NCBI GenBank assembly: GCA_963734115.1
Contig: CAVTFV010000006.1
Span: 310,001 to 374,000, forward strand
DNA from: JARDZU01 sp963734115
GTDB lineage: Bacteria > Actinomycetota > Acidimicrobiia > Spongiisociales > ZC4RG35
DNA length: 64,000 bases
Reading direction: 5' to 3'
A program made the position numbers and the translations under genes. Below, in pieces: positions 18,743-29,713 of this stretch (positions within the stretch are counted from its first letter, which is position 1; each line of letters opens with the position of its first letter). The notes under the pieces were generated by a model. That model saw nothing but the letters and a program-made list of their open reading frames with translations. It was not told the DNA's origin and made no database searches.

Positions 18743-19450
18743 TCAGCCTCCGACTCCCTTCTCCGCCTTCCGAGCCTCCGCGCCTGCCTTGTCTGCGGCC
18801 GACCTGGCCTGTTTGGCCCGACGTCTCGCCTCTGCCAGTGTCTCTTTGGCGGCTTCGACCTGAGACTCGGCTTCGTCTGCTTCGGCCTCCAGCTTCCGGG
18901 CCCGCTCACGAGACTCCTCCGCGGCTCGCGCAGCCTCCTCGGCGGGGTCTGGCTCCGGCACCGGAGGCAGCTCCATCTCTCCCCATCCGCCTCCGGAAGG
19001 CTCGAGCTCGCGGACCAGCGTCCCGGCGGCGAGGTCTGCCTCACCTTGGGAATCGGTCGCTACGGCGAGCAAAGTCCGATTGATCCGATCCCGGGTCTGC
19101 AGAGATCCCTTGCCCAGCTCGGTCATGGCGGCATCGGTGAGAGCCGCGATTGCTTGCCGGCGCGTCTCCGATGCGTCCTCGACCGCCTGTCTCGATCCAG
19201 CCCGTCGCAGTTTCCGGTGACTCTCGAGCAGACTGCTCACTGCCTCGGGGTTGTTTCGAGCCGCCCGGTTCAGGGCCCATGCCGCCACCGAGGGTTTGCG
19301 CAGCTTGCCCACCCGTTTCGCTTCCTCGTCATCGCCCTCCGACTTGAGTCGTTGAACTAGCTCGTCACGGGCGGCGGTGAACTCGTCCAAGGGAAGGATG
19401 TAGAGATCGGAGACGGAACGGTGGGTGTCGTCTTTGGGCATGTCGGTCAT
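18743..19450 (-). CDS. Hypothetical coiled-coil protein
   Basis: About 235 residues from ATG 19450. The N-terminal half is helical with LPLDEFTAARDELVQRLKSE and VGKLRKPSVAAWALNRAARN, a pattern seen in conserved actinobacterial proteins of unknown function. The last ~70 residues are a charged Ala/Glu/Arg-rich coiled coil (ARAAEESRERARKLEAEADE). No enzymatic motif is visible. It could be a cytoplasmic scaffold or nucleoid-type protein, but I cannot tell. Confidence 0.7.
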   Translation of the reverse strand: MTDMPKDDTHRSVSDLYILPLDEFTAARDELVQRLKSEGDDEEAKRVGKLRKPSVAAWALNRAARNNPEAVSSLLESHRKLRRAGSRQAVEDASETRRQAIAALTDAAMTELGKGSLQTRDRINRTLLAVATDSQGEADLAAGTLVRELEPSGGGWGEMELPPVPEPDPAEEAARAAEESRERARKLEAEADEAESQVEAAKETLAEARRRAKQARSAADKAGAEARKAEKGVGG

Positions 19451-19579
19451 GATCGCGCCCACTCGCCGGCGACGCGACCACTCTGGGCGGTTATGGTTCC
19501 AGAACGGGCGGAGGCTGAGGGGCAGGGGCGTCAAACGCGCACTCTCCCACGATGCACGCATTAGCGATTGGGAGGACTG

Positions 19580-20831
19580 ATGAAAAGGCGTCGATTTTGG
19601 TCGCTGGCTGGTGTAGCGGGACTTGTCGCGGCAGTCTCGCTGCTGGTAGTCCCCGCCCTGGGACAGAATCCCATTGTCGCCGAGACCGGCGAGCTTCGTC
19701 TCGACATGGACTCAAACCCTGACAGATTCGTGCTGTTCGACACCGCGGGCGTGGAGCAAAACCAGCAGCTTCTTACTGCGTCCAATTGCAAACTGGGTAC
19801 CGCATCGGTAACTGGCCCGTTGGTCAAGGTGGCGGCCTCGGGCTTGCCGACGAACAAGAACCCATTCCCCGGCCTGAAGGACCATCGTCTCGGGGTCGGT
19901 CAGAACGGTGAAGGCACCGGAGAAAAATGTGGCCAGATCAACAGGGACAAGAGCCAGGCCCTGACGCTCAGTCTCACCGGGGAACTCGAAGGTCAGAGCA
20001 TCGGCTACGCCGAGCTCAACCTCGAATTCAAATTCAACGGTGACGTGATCCTCCAGACGTCACTCGCCGGCAACCCGGTCGACACGATCACGGTGGATTG
20101 CAACGACGCTTCCGACTGTGGCCCTGATTCCGGTGGCAGCGACAACAAGCTGGTGATTCTCACATTCACCAGTGCTGACCCCGACGTGCCCTCGATCACC
20201 GGCGTCTTCGACAAAATCGTGATCAAGCCTGGCGATGACTCCCCGAACGGTGCCATTTCCTTGGAGGGCAACACCCTGTTCCGGCTGGTGGAGGCATTCG
20301 ACGGCGAGATCGCCTGTGGCGAATCAACGACCCCCCCTCGGCGGCGGTAACGCCACCTCCACCGTCACCCGCGGCGACGACACCGACGGTGGTTGCAAGG
20401 GCGTCGATGGAAAGCTCTTGTACAACTTCGACTCAGGTACTGACGGGACGGAGCTGTTCGTCGACTTCTTCACCGAGCCGATTGACGAGATCGACACCAC
20501 CGTGGCCCAGTTCCTCGAGGTCATCACCTGGGATTTCCTCGGCCCACCTGCTGCCCCGCCACAACACCGAATTCTGAGCTATGACGATCCGCCCCTGAAC
20601 GGCGCACCCGACGTGGGCAAGCAGCCCATGCCCTGGTGTAAGAAGGACCCGCGCGTCGGTGACCCAGAGGTCAATGGTGGGCTTCCGATCGGCCCGGTCG
20701 TTACGTCCGACTACCTACCCGGAAACCACACTTCGTGTCTGATCGACGTCCACAGCCACGTGAACCCGGACGGGACGTTCACCACTGTCCACACGATCTA
20801 CAACATCGGAGATGGCAAGCGGTGGTCATAG
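19580..20831 (+). CDS. Secreted protein of unknown function (frame break in a C-run)
   Basis: The signal peptide is clear: MKRRRFWSLAGVAGLVAAVS, with a cleavage region around PALGQN. The start ATG 19580 follows ggagg at 19571. The mature part is rich in beta-strands and Asn/Asp, with several Cys (SNCKLG, EKCGQI, VDCNDASDCG). The frame changes near 20330 inside a run of seven C (acccccccc-like tract before LGGGNATSTVTRGDD). It then continues with CKGVDGKLLYNFDSG, FFTEPIDEIDTT and DVHSHVNPDGTFTT to 20831. No family is recognised. Its 3' end overlaps the convergent cyclase gene by 34 bp, so one of the two ends may be misplaced. Confidence 0.72.
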
Positions 20832-23800
20832 GGTCGAGAAGCTCCTAGGTCTTCGAGGAGGCGATTCGCCTCCTCGAAGGCATCTCCTTGGTCAAGACCC
20901 GTCTGTGCCTTGAGCAGCAGGAGCAGGGCTTCTTCGTAAACGAGGCGTTGCTCACGAGCGCTCGCCAGCGCCGGCTCCACATGATGAAGCGCCTCATCGG
21001 ATCGGCCCATGACGATCAAGGCCCCGGCCCGCAATCGTTCCAGCGGCACTTCGTATAGGGCGGCGTCCTCGCCCGCCAGATCCTTCGCAACATCGATGAC
21101 CTCGAGGGCGTGATCTGGGTCTCCCGACCGTGTAAGGGCATCGGCGAGATGGACCGCCGCATCGACGGCGAAGAAAGGCTGTCCAATCCTGTTGGCCTCG
21201 TCGATGACCTGTTTCAGGGCGTCTGCCGCCACCTGAGTATCGCCTCGCTCCATCATGAGCCTCGCCAGTTGGGTCTCGGCAAAGAGGGCGAACCCGATCA
21301 CTTTCTGACCGCGCAACACCCGTCTCGCCTCTTGCAGGACAGTCTCGGCCTCATCCAACTGCCCCCGGCTGATCAGAACCTCGCCCAAATTGGCCGCGGC
21401 TGCACCCTCGGCTGCGACGTTCCCGCTGCGCCGGCTCACCTCCTGAGCCTTGGCGTACATCGTGATGGCATCCTCCCAGCGCCCGTCGGCATAAGCCTGC
21501 ACTCCCAGGTTGATGGCAAGGAGCAATATGCCAGACAGATCGCCGAGCTCCTCGAAGATCTCCAGGGCCTTTTCCTCGTGAACCGCCTCGTCGCGGAGAC
21601 CGAGGATCTGGTAGGCCTCGTCGATCTTGGTATAGGCGCGGGCCAATGCGTCCATCTCCCCGCTCGCTTCCGCCTCCTCGACCGCCTGCAGACCGACCTT
21701 CAGCGCCATCCGGGGACGCAACTGATCGGAGAGGATCGCAGTGCGAAAGGCACGCAGTCGGGCAGTGGCTCTCCTTGCCTCCGGAGGCGCCCTCCCTTCG
21801 ACCTGTTTCAATCCAAGGGCGGTCTCGCGCAGCGCCTGCGAAAGCGCGCCCATTTTCTGGTAGCAGCGGGCCAAGGAGAGACGCAGGTCGGCCCGGGCAA
21901 CCGGATCGTCGACGAGGCGGGCCGCTTCCCGCAGAGATGTAATCGCATCGTCGAATGAACCGGCTTCATAGAGAACCCGGGCCATGGCCGTGAGGACGTC
22001 GGCCCGGTCGGCATGCGTCACCCAGTCGAGATGCCGGGCCGAGATGAGGGCCCGATCGTAGAAGGCAGCCGCCTCGTGATTGGAGTAGTTCTCACGGGCT
22101 CGATCGCCCGCCATTCGGGAGAAACGCCAGGTGCGACTCCAACGCTTGGCATAGAAGTAGTGCAAGGAGAGGATCTCGGCAAACTCCTCTGCCCGACCTC
22201 GACAAGCGGCGAACGTGGCGTCGCCCACCTGGGCATGGAGCCGTTCCCTGGTCTTATAGGGAAGTCCGTCGTAGGCCACGTCGCGGATCAAAGAATGCTG
22301 GAAATCGACCCTCCGACTCTGTCCACGGTCAGAAAGTCTGCAAGTCCTTCTAGCGAGCCAGCTGGATCCTGCGGGACCTCCCCGTCCATTCCGAGCACAG
22401 CCGACACCTGCTCCATTTCGAACCCGTTGCCGAGGACCGAGAGACGGCGGAGAAGATTCCGGTCAGAGAGCGGCAAGGTGTCGATCCGGGCCGCGATCAT
22501 CGCCTCCACGGACTGCGGGATCTCCTCGAGCGACCCGCTGTGCCGTAGGGCCTGCAGCAACTCGACTAAGAAGAGTGGGTTCCCATCCGCCTGCCGGGCC
22601 AGTAGCTCCACCTGCTGTGGGGGCAACGGTGCTTCCTCCGTGGCGCTGAAGATGAGATTTCTTGCTTCATCGAGCCCCAAGGGATGGAGCTCGACCCTGG
22701 TCACGGATGGAGACTCAGGGGCCAAAAACCCCTCGGCGCCCAGTGACCGGGTGAGGACGAACATCCATGGATAGCGGTCCATCCCGGAGACCAGGCTTGC
22801 CAGGAGGTCCCGGGATGGCTCGTCCATCCAATGCGTGTCGTCGACGACAAACACGACCGGGTCCGTCATCGTCGCCTCGAGCAAAGAACCGATAGCGGCC
22901 ATCGCACGCACCGGACGGAACTGATCCTCGAGCTGTGACACCTCCTCAGAGTCGGCGATCTCCAATCCCAACGCGAGCCCGATCAAGGAAAGCCACGGGC
23001 CTAACTCTGGTGCCAGCGTGTCGACCAGCTCGAATAGGGCCTTTTCCGAGGCATCAGGATCCAGATCCGTGAGTCCCCAGACCTCGCCTAGCAGCTGCCC
23101 GGAACGGGAAATACGGGGTCGCCGATTGATAGAGACGGCATTCAGTGTGAATCACCCGGTCCGGCTGCGTCGTGGCCAGGAACTCTTCGACGAGGCGACT
23201 CTTCCCCATGCCTGCGTCGGCGGCCAGCTCCACCATTTGACCGTTGCCCGATCGGGCTCTCTCCCAGGCAGCGGTGAGCTGTGCCAGTTCCTCGTCACGC
23301 CCGATGAGTGGAAGCCCACCGGTTACCCCCCGGCTTTTGCTTCCCTGCGGATCGCCAACGGATAGCGCATTGACCGGTAGCTTCTTGCCCTTGACCATGA
23401 ATGGCTCGAGGGTGCTCACTTCGAATGTGGTTCGTGACCCTGAGATCACCTCAGCCGAGGCATACACCTCACCTGCCGGCGCCCGCGCCATGAGTCGTGC
23501 AGCGAGGTTCACCGTGTCACCCATGACCGTGTAGGTGCGGCGATAGGGCGTGCCCACTTCGCCGGCGAAAACCCGCCCCCAGGTGACGCCAACCGAGATC
23601 GGCAGAGCGGGCCTGCCCGAGATCACCCGGCGCAAGGCAAGCAACATCTCCTCCTCGTCGTTGCCCGTGGTCGACGGAACGCCGGCGGTGAGGATGACTT
23701 TGCCCCCATTGGTCGCGATATCGGTCGCCAGGAACGTGATGGAACGGGCGTCGACGGCCTCTTGGACAGCCCGGATCAACGAATCCAGCCGTTCCGCGGC

Positions 23801-24556
23801 CACTTCGGCACTATCACGCTCGATGACATCGTCGAGACCGTGATGCTGTAGAAATGCCACCGTGGCGGGTCGGTGTTCAGGTTCAACCTCGCCACTCAGC
23901 AGCAATTGGCAAAGACCGATCGGGACGAACTGAGCGAGTTCATCGGGCGACGATTCGACGTGCCGTCGGGCCGCGCTCTCCACCTCCATCGCCCCTCTGA
24001 GCAGAACACCGGGGCCAGAGGGCCTTCCCCTGTTCGCCGCAGGGATCGCGGACGCGGTCCCCGGGCTGAGCAGGACCTGACCAGCTCGCGCAGCGCCCTC
24101 CATCTCGACGGTGCGAGTGGCTGCAGGGCCGGAGACGATCAATTCTCGATGAGACCCCCCAACCAGGAAGAAGTCGAACATGCCGCTGTGAATGCCGACT
24201 GACATCCGCAGCGTGACCTTGCCTGCACTGGTGACACACACGCCCACCTCATCCAGCCTCTGTTGCATAGCGCGGGCCGCGGCGCAGGCACGAAGCGCGT
24301 GCTGGTCACCGGCGAAAAAGAGCAGCAAGGCATCCCCACCGAATTTGAGGAGACTGGCTCCGAAGGAGTAAGCCGCTGCGAGCAGCTCATGGAAGGTGGT
24401 TGCGATCACCGCAGTGAGCTCCTCAGCTCCGAGCTTCCCATGCTTGGCCAGGCGCTCGGACATTGCAGTGAACCCAGAAATGTCAACGAAGACCATCGAC
24501 CCTTCGAGACACTGGTGCAATTGGCCGGGAGCGTCCTCGTCCCAGTCCCGCACCAT
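20798..24556 (-). CDS. Soluble-adenylyl-cyclase-like protein: two cyclase domains, NTPase, TPR (two frame breaks)
   Basis: About 1250 residues if the frames are joined. C1 has the metal Asp residues in MVFVDISGFTAMSERL and LLKFGGDALLLFF. C2 carries RRTYTVMGDTVNLAARLM, which supplies the Asn and Arg of the active site. C1 and C2 thus complement each other, as in animal soluble adenylyl cyclase (ADCY10). An AAA-type NTPase follows (Walker A ADAGMGKSR, Walker B VVFVVDDTHWMDEP), then a long TPR array. Frame breaks lie near 23060 (after the SATPYFPFR segment) and near 22290 (before IRDVAYDGLPYKTRERLH). The gene is divergent from LtrA. A paralogue without breaks lies at 37441-41574. Confidence 0.82.
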
Positions 24557-24696
24557 GCCGCGGCAGGTAGGGCTGAGGTGAGGCGCTCATGTGAGGGAGA
24601 TTAGAGCCGCATTGTTCCCGCCCCCGTCCGGGCCGGGTCGGCGCCAGATATTGTCCGGGGTAGGAGTGTGGTGACGAGGCCGAGGGAGCAATCGAA

Positions 24697-25869
24697 TTGA
24701 GCGAGCCAAGGTCGGCGCGGATGACCCGGATTGCACCGCCTCGTCTTCAGACGACGGGAGATGGTGGGCATCGGAGTGCGACCTGGCTCGAGCTCTTCTA
24801 CGACCTCGCCTTCGTGGTGGTCATCGCCGTTCTCGGAGGACGTCTCCTCGCCGACACGTCGTGGACAGGATTGTGGTCCTTCTTCGGTTACTTCGCCCTG
24901 CTCTGGTGGCTGTGGGTGAGCAACACGTTCTACGCCGATCGCTATGACACCGACGATCTCGTCTACCGGTTGTGGTCGGCGGCACAGATGGTGGCCGTCC
25001 TGGTCATAGCTGCCTCACTGGCCGAGGGCCCTTCGGCCTCCACCACCATGTTCGCAGTCGGCTATGCGAGTTCCCGACTGGTCCTTCTCGCCCTCTACTA
25101 CAGGGTGTACCGGCATGTCCTCGAGACCCGCAGCCTGGTCCGCGGGTATCTGATCGGGTTTGGTGCGGCGTCAGTGGTTTGGACCGCATCTATCTTCGTG
25201 CCGGACCCGGCCCGATTCGTCGTTTGGGGAGTGGCGCTGGCCATCGATCTCGCCACACCATGGGTGGTGAGACGCCAGCAGGCGACGGTGCCTCTCGACC
25301 AATCACATCTCCCCGAGCGTTTCGGGTTGTTCGTGATCCTGGTGCTCGGCGAGTCCCTCGCCGCCGTCGTGTCCGGGCTCAGTCATATCGGTTGGTCGAC
25401 CTCATCGCTGATCGCGGTGGTCCTGGGTGTGTTGTTGGCGACGCTGCTCTGGTGGCTCTACTTCGACAACGCCGAGGGCAGCGTTGTGAGACGCCGGAGT
25501 GTGGAAGGGCGGACCTGGCGGCCGACAGTTTGGATCTACACCCATCTTCCGCTGGCGGCGGCGCTCGCCATCGTCGGAGTCGCGCTCGACCAGGCAATTC
25601 TCAATGCAGGCGAGGAGCCGATGCTCGCCTCCCAACGCTGGCTCCTGGTGGGGGGAGTCGCCCTCGCCCTGGTGAGCATGGCCGTGATCCAGATCGCCTC
25701 CATCGGCCAGTCGCCACCGGCGGTGAATCGGGCCATCGCCATCAACCGGGTCGCCGGAATCCCTTTTCTCGCGCTGATCGGTTTCCTGGTCCAGGCCGAT
25801 CCACTATGGGTTCTCGCTGGAGCCACCGGGGTTCTCGTGGCGGTTCTGGCAGCGGATATGGCCGTGTAG
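24697..25869 (+). CDS. LtrA (low temperature requirement A) family membrane protein
   Basis: About 390 residues with many hydrophobic helices. Family signatures are ATWLELFYDLAFVVVIAVLG at the N-terminus, LLWWLWVSNTFYADRYDTDD, and LPERFGLFVILVLGESLAAV in the middle. LtrA was named in Listeria; its molecular role is unknown. The start is TTG 24697, or ATG 24721. The frame is intact. A second LtrA paralogue lies at 43772-44937. Confidence 0.9.
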   Translation: MSEPRSARMTRIAPPRLQTTGDGGHRSATWLELFYDLAFVVVIAVLGGRLLADTSWTGLWSFFGYFALLWWLWVSNTFYADRYDTDDLVYRLWSAAQMVAVLVIAASLAEGPSASTTMFAVGYASSRLVLLALYYRVYRHVLETRSLVRGYLIGFGAASVVWTASIFVPDPARFVVWGVALAIDLATPWVVRRQQATVPLDQSHLPERFGLFVILVLGESLAAVVSGLSHIGWSTSSLIAVVLGVLLATLLWWLYFDNAEGSVVRRRSVEGRTWRPTVWIYTHLPLAAALAIVGVALDQAILNAGEEPMLASQRWLLVGGVALALVSMAVIQIASIGQSPPAVNRAIAINRVAGIPFLALIGFLVQADPLWVLAGATGVLVAVLAADMAV

Positions 25870-25878
25870 GGGGGCCGA

Positions 25879-26193
25879 CTATCTGGGCATCGGCGGGGCC
25901 GCTGGGGTGGAGTAGCCCCTGATCCGATCACGGTTCCCGTAGGCACCGCCGCTGTAGGAGGCGATGTCGGCCACGACCGCGAGAACGATCCCGAACCAAT
26001 CGAAGAATCCCGTAACCCCGCCTGGGGCGACCGCCACGTACATCAGGGTCGTCCACGGCAGGAAGACGAACCCGAGGAGCGGCCACACGAAGGTGGAGAA
26101 GGCAAGGTCCCAACGGGCAGGCTGAGCGAGTCCCCAGACGATGATCCCCAGACGGGGCCCGAGCAGGACCATGACCGTCGCGACACAACACAT
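25879..26193 (-). CDS. Small membrane protein, hypothetical
   Basis: About 104 residues with three hydrophobic segments (VMVLLGPRLGIIVWGLA, STFVWPLLGFVFLPWTTLMY, FDWFGIVLAVVADIASYSGG) and a polar C-terminus rich in Pro. It resembles small actinobacterial membrane proteins of unknown function. It lies downstream of the CvnA-like gene on the same strand and ends 9 bp from the convergent LtrA gene. Confidence 0.7.
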   Translation of the reverse strand: MCCVATVMVLLGPRLGIIVWGLAQPARWDLAFSTFVWPLLGFVFLPWTTLMYVAVAPGGVTGFFDWFGIVLAVVADIASYSGGAYGNRDRIRGYSTPAAPPMPR

Positions 26194-26265
26194 ATCAGAG
26201 TCCTTTCACCGGGGCCACGAGTACTCCAAGGAGCAACTTACACGGCGGATTCGGACGTTGTCGGC

Positions 26266-27069
26266 TCAGGCGGTGGCTTCGACAGCGTCAGGTTCGATCG
26301 CGGCCGCACGACGACCTTGGTCGAAAGTGGACAGGGCCAATCGGATGTCCACCGCCGCCTCGGCGGCCGATGTGCTTGGGGCATCATCATCGGTCATCGA
26401 GAAGCTCTCCCCCGGCACACGCACCTGGAGCACTGCCGGCTCGAGCCGCTCGGGCTCATGCCACGGATTCCTAAGCACTCGGAAGACACTCTCCAGGAAT
26501 GCCTCGGAATCCTCCCGGGACGTGTCCACCGGCACCACGGTCTGACGTGCCATTTCATGGGGGACGAATTCGACCGGAGGCTCTTCGGCGACCATGAGGA
26601 GCTCGGTCGCCGTGGCCCTCTGCACAACATGGGCCGGCAACGTCACCTGGAATGCCGTGGGGGCGCCGTCCCCACTCAGGCGGATGCGAACGCCTGATCT
26701 GCGGCCAGGCGAGCCGCCGTGGCGATTCCAGCGGCGAGCACCGGTTCCTCCAACAAGCGATTGAGGGCCGTGATGCCATCACCAGAGATTCCCGTGGAAG
26801 CGGAGATCGAAATCTGATACGAGTCTTCCTCCCAGGAGCCTCTCGCCCTGATCGTCTCCGCCGGCCCGGCTGCCGTCAGGATGCCTGTCACCTCGGAGAG
26901 GAGGCCGACCAGTTCCCCGACTACGCGTGCCGGCACCTCGGCCGGGTCCAGCGTCATGAGCCGCGACCCGTCGCTCATCGACCTTGGACAATGCGATCTC
27001 GATCAATTGGGCGATGTCCATTGCACAAACGGTATTCCACGCCAGCCCCTCAACCAAGGACCCCGGCAT
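26266..27069 (-). CDS. Truncated CvnA-like protein: degenerate HATPase domain, no sensor half (two frame breaks)
   Basis: Three coding segments in different frames line up, in order, with the C-terminal half of the CvnA kinase at 30128-31540. MDIAQLIEIALSKVDE matches TDISDVVRAALSEVDE. SYQISISASTGI with ALNRLLEEP matches YELSISDHGVGM with ELNRILERP. LQVRVPGESF and the Ala/Glu-rich tail match LPVRIPGRAF. The N-box Asn (ENSVQF in CvnA) is lost (EVTGIL here) and the G1 box is altered, so ATP binding is doubtful. Frame breaks are near 26980 and 26690. The start is uncertain (ATG 27069 or 27021). It is divergent from the pseudo-kinase gene, with about 45 bp between the starts. Confidence 0.65.
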
Positions 27070-27114
27070 TTGGAGGTACCGGGGACCGAGACCCCGCGGC
27101 GATATCGTGTACGG

Positions 27115-28744
27115 ATGTCCAGGCGTCTCTTTCCGGGGAAGAGAAGGCCGCTTCGAGCCCGTGAGCAGACGGACCCGAAGGTCTTCGCCACCCGGCATCG
27201 CTTCTTGCTCGTTCTGCTCCTGATCCAGGTGCCGGTTCTCGCCGTCGTCGGCCTGGTCACCGGTGTGCCCACCTACGAGATCGTGATCGCATCGCTGATC
27301 CTCGTCGTCATGGCCGTGATTGGCATGACGACGAGGACTCAGGGCATGGCCGCAGGCGCGGTGTCCATCGGTCTCGTCACCGCGGCCGGGATCGTGGTCC
27401 GCTACCTCGAGGGTTCGGCCGAATCACAGTTCGCATTCCTGCTCGCCCTTGTCGCCGTCTCCTTCTATCAGGAGTGGAGGCTGGTCCTGGCTGGGTTCAT
27501 CTATGTGGCGGCGTTCCAGATCTTCAATTTCTTGGTGTTGTATCGAGAGGCATACGTCGAGCGTTATGGCGTCGCCCACCTCGCTTTGCCTGTTCGTGTT
27601 CCTGACCTTGACCCTCGTCCTCGTGGCGCTCCTGATCGCCGGCTGGCGACTGGCAGCCCGGGGCGAAGCCAGGCGAATCACTGGCGAGGCGGACTTCAGA
27701 TTTGGCTTCGACAAGGCGAACATCGGGATGGCCGTGCTCAGCCCGTCGGGTGAGTTCATCTATGCCAACGAGGCCCTGACCCTGATGCTCGGGCCCGTGA
27801 CCGGCGCCAATATCAGGAGCGTCGTCCACACCGACGACACCGCTGAGTTGGGACAGGTTTGGGAAGAGATTGGGAATGGCGCCACCCAGAGCGCCACCAC
27901 CTGGATGCGCTGGCGGGCCACCGACGGCCGGGCCATCTGGGGCCGTTTGTCCCTCTCTTTCCTGCGCGCAAGCAAGTTGCGACCGGCGGCGATCCTGCTC
28001 CAACTGGAGGATTCCACCCGAGCCCATCATGACGAACTGCGTCTGGAGCGCTTGATCCAGGGCAGGGACCAATTCGTCGCCGCCATCGCCGAGGACATCC
28101 GGGCGCCAATCAGCGCCGTGCTCGACCTGACGGTCCAAGCCGAGGGAGATCCCGTCGATCTGCATCGGACTGTTCGCCGCATCGACTCGCACGCCAGGGA
28201 GGTGGCCTCGATCGTCGATGATCTGATCCTCTCCGCCGGCAAGGCCCCGTCCCATCCCCTGGCTCGCTCGGTAGATGCCTCAGTTCTCTGCCGGGAGGCC
28301 CTATCCGATGTTCCGGACGCCGAGAACATCGCGATCGAGGTCGGGGCCACCTCGTTGTGGGCCGATCCAGGGATGACCATCAGAATCCTCGACAGCCTCG
28401 TGGCCAATGCAATTCGATACGGCGGATCGGTTGTGAGCCTCGAAACAGCCGGCTCCGGCCCCGACACCGTGATCTCGGTCATCGATGACGGGCCGGCGAT
28501 ACCCGTGCCCGACCGAGAGAAGATCTTCAACGGCGACCTGCGCGCCGGTGCGCCGGTGACTCGGCCGGCTGCAGTTGGGCTCAGTCTCACGGTGGCCAGA
28601 CATCTCGCCCGGCAAATGGACGGTGACATCACCTATAGGCGAACCGGGGATGGGCACAACGTCTTCGAGTTGAGCCTGCCCTCGGAATCACTGAGGGTTG
28701 GCCACGAGGTCAGAGTCGACGAGACCCTCGGCATCCCGGCCTAG
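27115..28744 (+). CDS. Membrane PAS-histidine-kinase-like protein lacking the phospho-acceptor His (one frame break)
   Basis: About 540 residues. The first ~190 have 5-6 hydrophobic helices (FLLVLLLIQVPVLAVVGL, EIVIASLILVVMAVIG and others). A PAS domain follows (DKANIGMAVLSPSGEFIYAN). The dimerisation helix reads QFVAAIAEDIRAPISAVLDL, where kinases normally have SHELRTPL, so the phospho-acceptor His is Glu. The HATPase domain keeps LVANAIRYGG (N-box), DDGPAIPVPD and GLSLTVARHLARQMDG. It may sense and bind ATP but cannot autophosphorylate in the usual way. The frame breaks near 27590, within the last membrane helices. The conservon lies just downstream on the opposite strand. Confidence 0.75.
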
Positions 28745-28764
28745 TGGTCTGTCGGGCCGCTAGC

Positions 28765-29352
28765 TCAGCTGGCCGCGGCCTCGCTCATCACCCGTTCCAG
28801 GGTGTGCTCGACCACCGCCTGCAGCGCTCGCTGCACATCGACCCGAACGCGGGCGTCGCAATGGACGATGGGGACTTCGGGGCCGACGCGTAGTGCCTCC
28901 CGGACAAGCTCTGACTCGTGGATTCGGCGGCCGTGAAAGGTGTTGACGGCTACCACGAATGGTGTTCCCCGCTTCTCGAAGAAATCGATGGCCGCAAAGC
29001 ATGCCTCGATCCGGCGGGTATCGACCAGGACCACTGCCCCGATGGCTCCCCGAGCAAGCTCGTCCCACATGAAATGGAAGCGGTCCTGACCGGGGGTGCC
29101 GAACAAGTAGAGGACGAGACGATGCTTGAGGCTGATCCGACCAAAGTCCATGGCCACGGTCGTCTCGGTCTTGGTGCCGTCAGGGTAGAGCTCGTCGATC
29201 CCGGCGCTGGCGTCGGTGATGATCGCCTCGCTGCGCAGTGGCTCGATCTCGGATATGGCGCCGACGAAGGTCGTCTTGCCTACGCCGAAGCCCCCGGCGA
29301 CGACGATCTTGACCGGGGTGAACCCGGTCCGTTCAGAGGGCCCGGATCCCAT
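28765..29352 (-). CDS. cvnD: Conservon GTPase CvnD
   Basis: 195-residue Ras-like/MglA-type GTPase. The P-loop is VVAGGFGVGKTTFVGAIS, switch II is LFGTPGQDRFHFMW, and AVVLVDTRRIEACF follows. The usual NKxD reads NTFHGRR, as in other conservon GTPases. It is the last gene of the cvnABCD order and overlaps cvnC by 20 bp. In Streptomyces, conservon proteins form a membrane-associated complex resembling eukaryotic G-protein modules. Confidence 0.92.
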   Translation of the reverse strand: MGSGPSERTGFTPVKIVVAGGFGVGKTTFVGAISEIEPLRSEAIITDASAGIDELYPDGTKTETTVAMDFGRISLKHRLVLYLFGTPGQDRFHFMWDELARGAIGAVVLVDTRRIEACFAAIDFFEKRGTPFVVAVNTFHGRRIHESELVREALRVGPEVPIVHCDARVRVDVQRALQAVVEHTLERVMSEAAAS

Positions 29353-29713
29353 CGATCACCTTGTGGAGGAGTTCGGCATAGTCGTTGTCGCTCGATTCGG
29401 AGAAAGTCGCCGATGGCGGCTCCGTGATGGTGATCGCTCCCTGGTCGCGCAGGTCGGCGGCAAGGACCCGGATCACGCCTACCGGGACCTCCAGGTTCGC
29501 CGCCAGCTCGACGATGGCGATCTCCCTGCGGCTCTGGGCGATGATCTCGGCGGCTTCCCAGCGAAAACGGCCACGCATCCGCATCCCGGCAGGAGTAACT
29601 GCAACCAGCGCTTCCAGGGCGATGATCGGGAGTCCCACCCCGCTCCGACCACCGGTCATTGTGTAGGGGCGGACGATCCGACCGCCGATTCGGATGCCGG
29701 GATCGGTGGTCAT
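29333..29713 (-). CDS. cvnC: Conservon DUF742 protein CvnC
   Basis: 126 residues with the DUF742 layout: RIGGRIVRPYTMTGGRSG at the N-terminus, FRWEAAEIIAQSRREIAIVE and a winged-helix-like segment (LAANLEVPVGVIRVLAADLR). The ATG overlaps the stop of cvnB (atga). Its proposed role is an adaptor in the conservon complex. Confidence 0.92.
   Translation of the reverse strand: MTTDPGIRIGGRIVRPYTMTGGRSGVGLPIIALEALVAVTPAGMRMRGRFRWEAAEIIAQSRREIAIVELAANLEVPVGVIRVLAADLRDQGAITITEPPSATFSESSDNDYAELLHKVIDGIRAL

Noticed and set aside
20280..20345. Programmed frameshift at the C-run in the secreted protein
   Set aside because: No downstream stem-loop or slippery heptamer is evident, and breaks are common across the window, so an indel is simpler.
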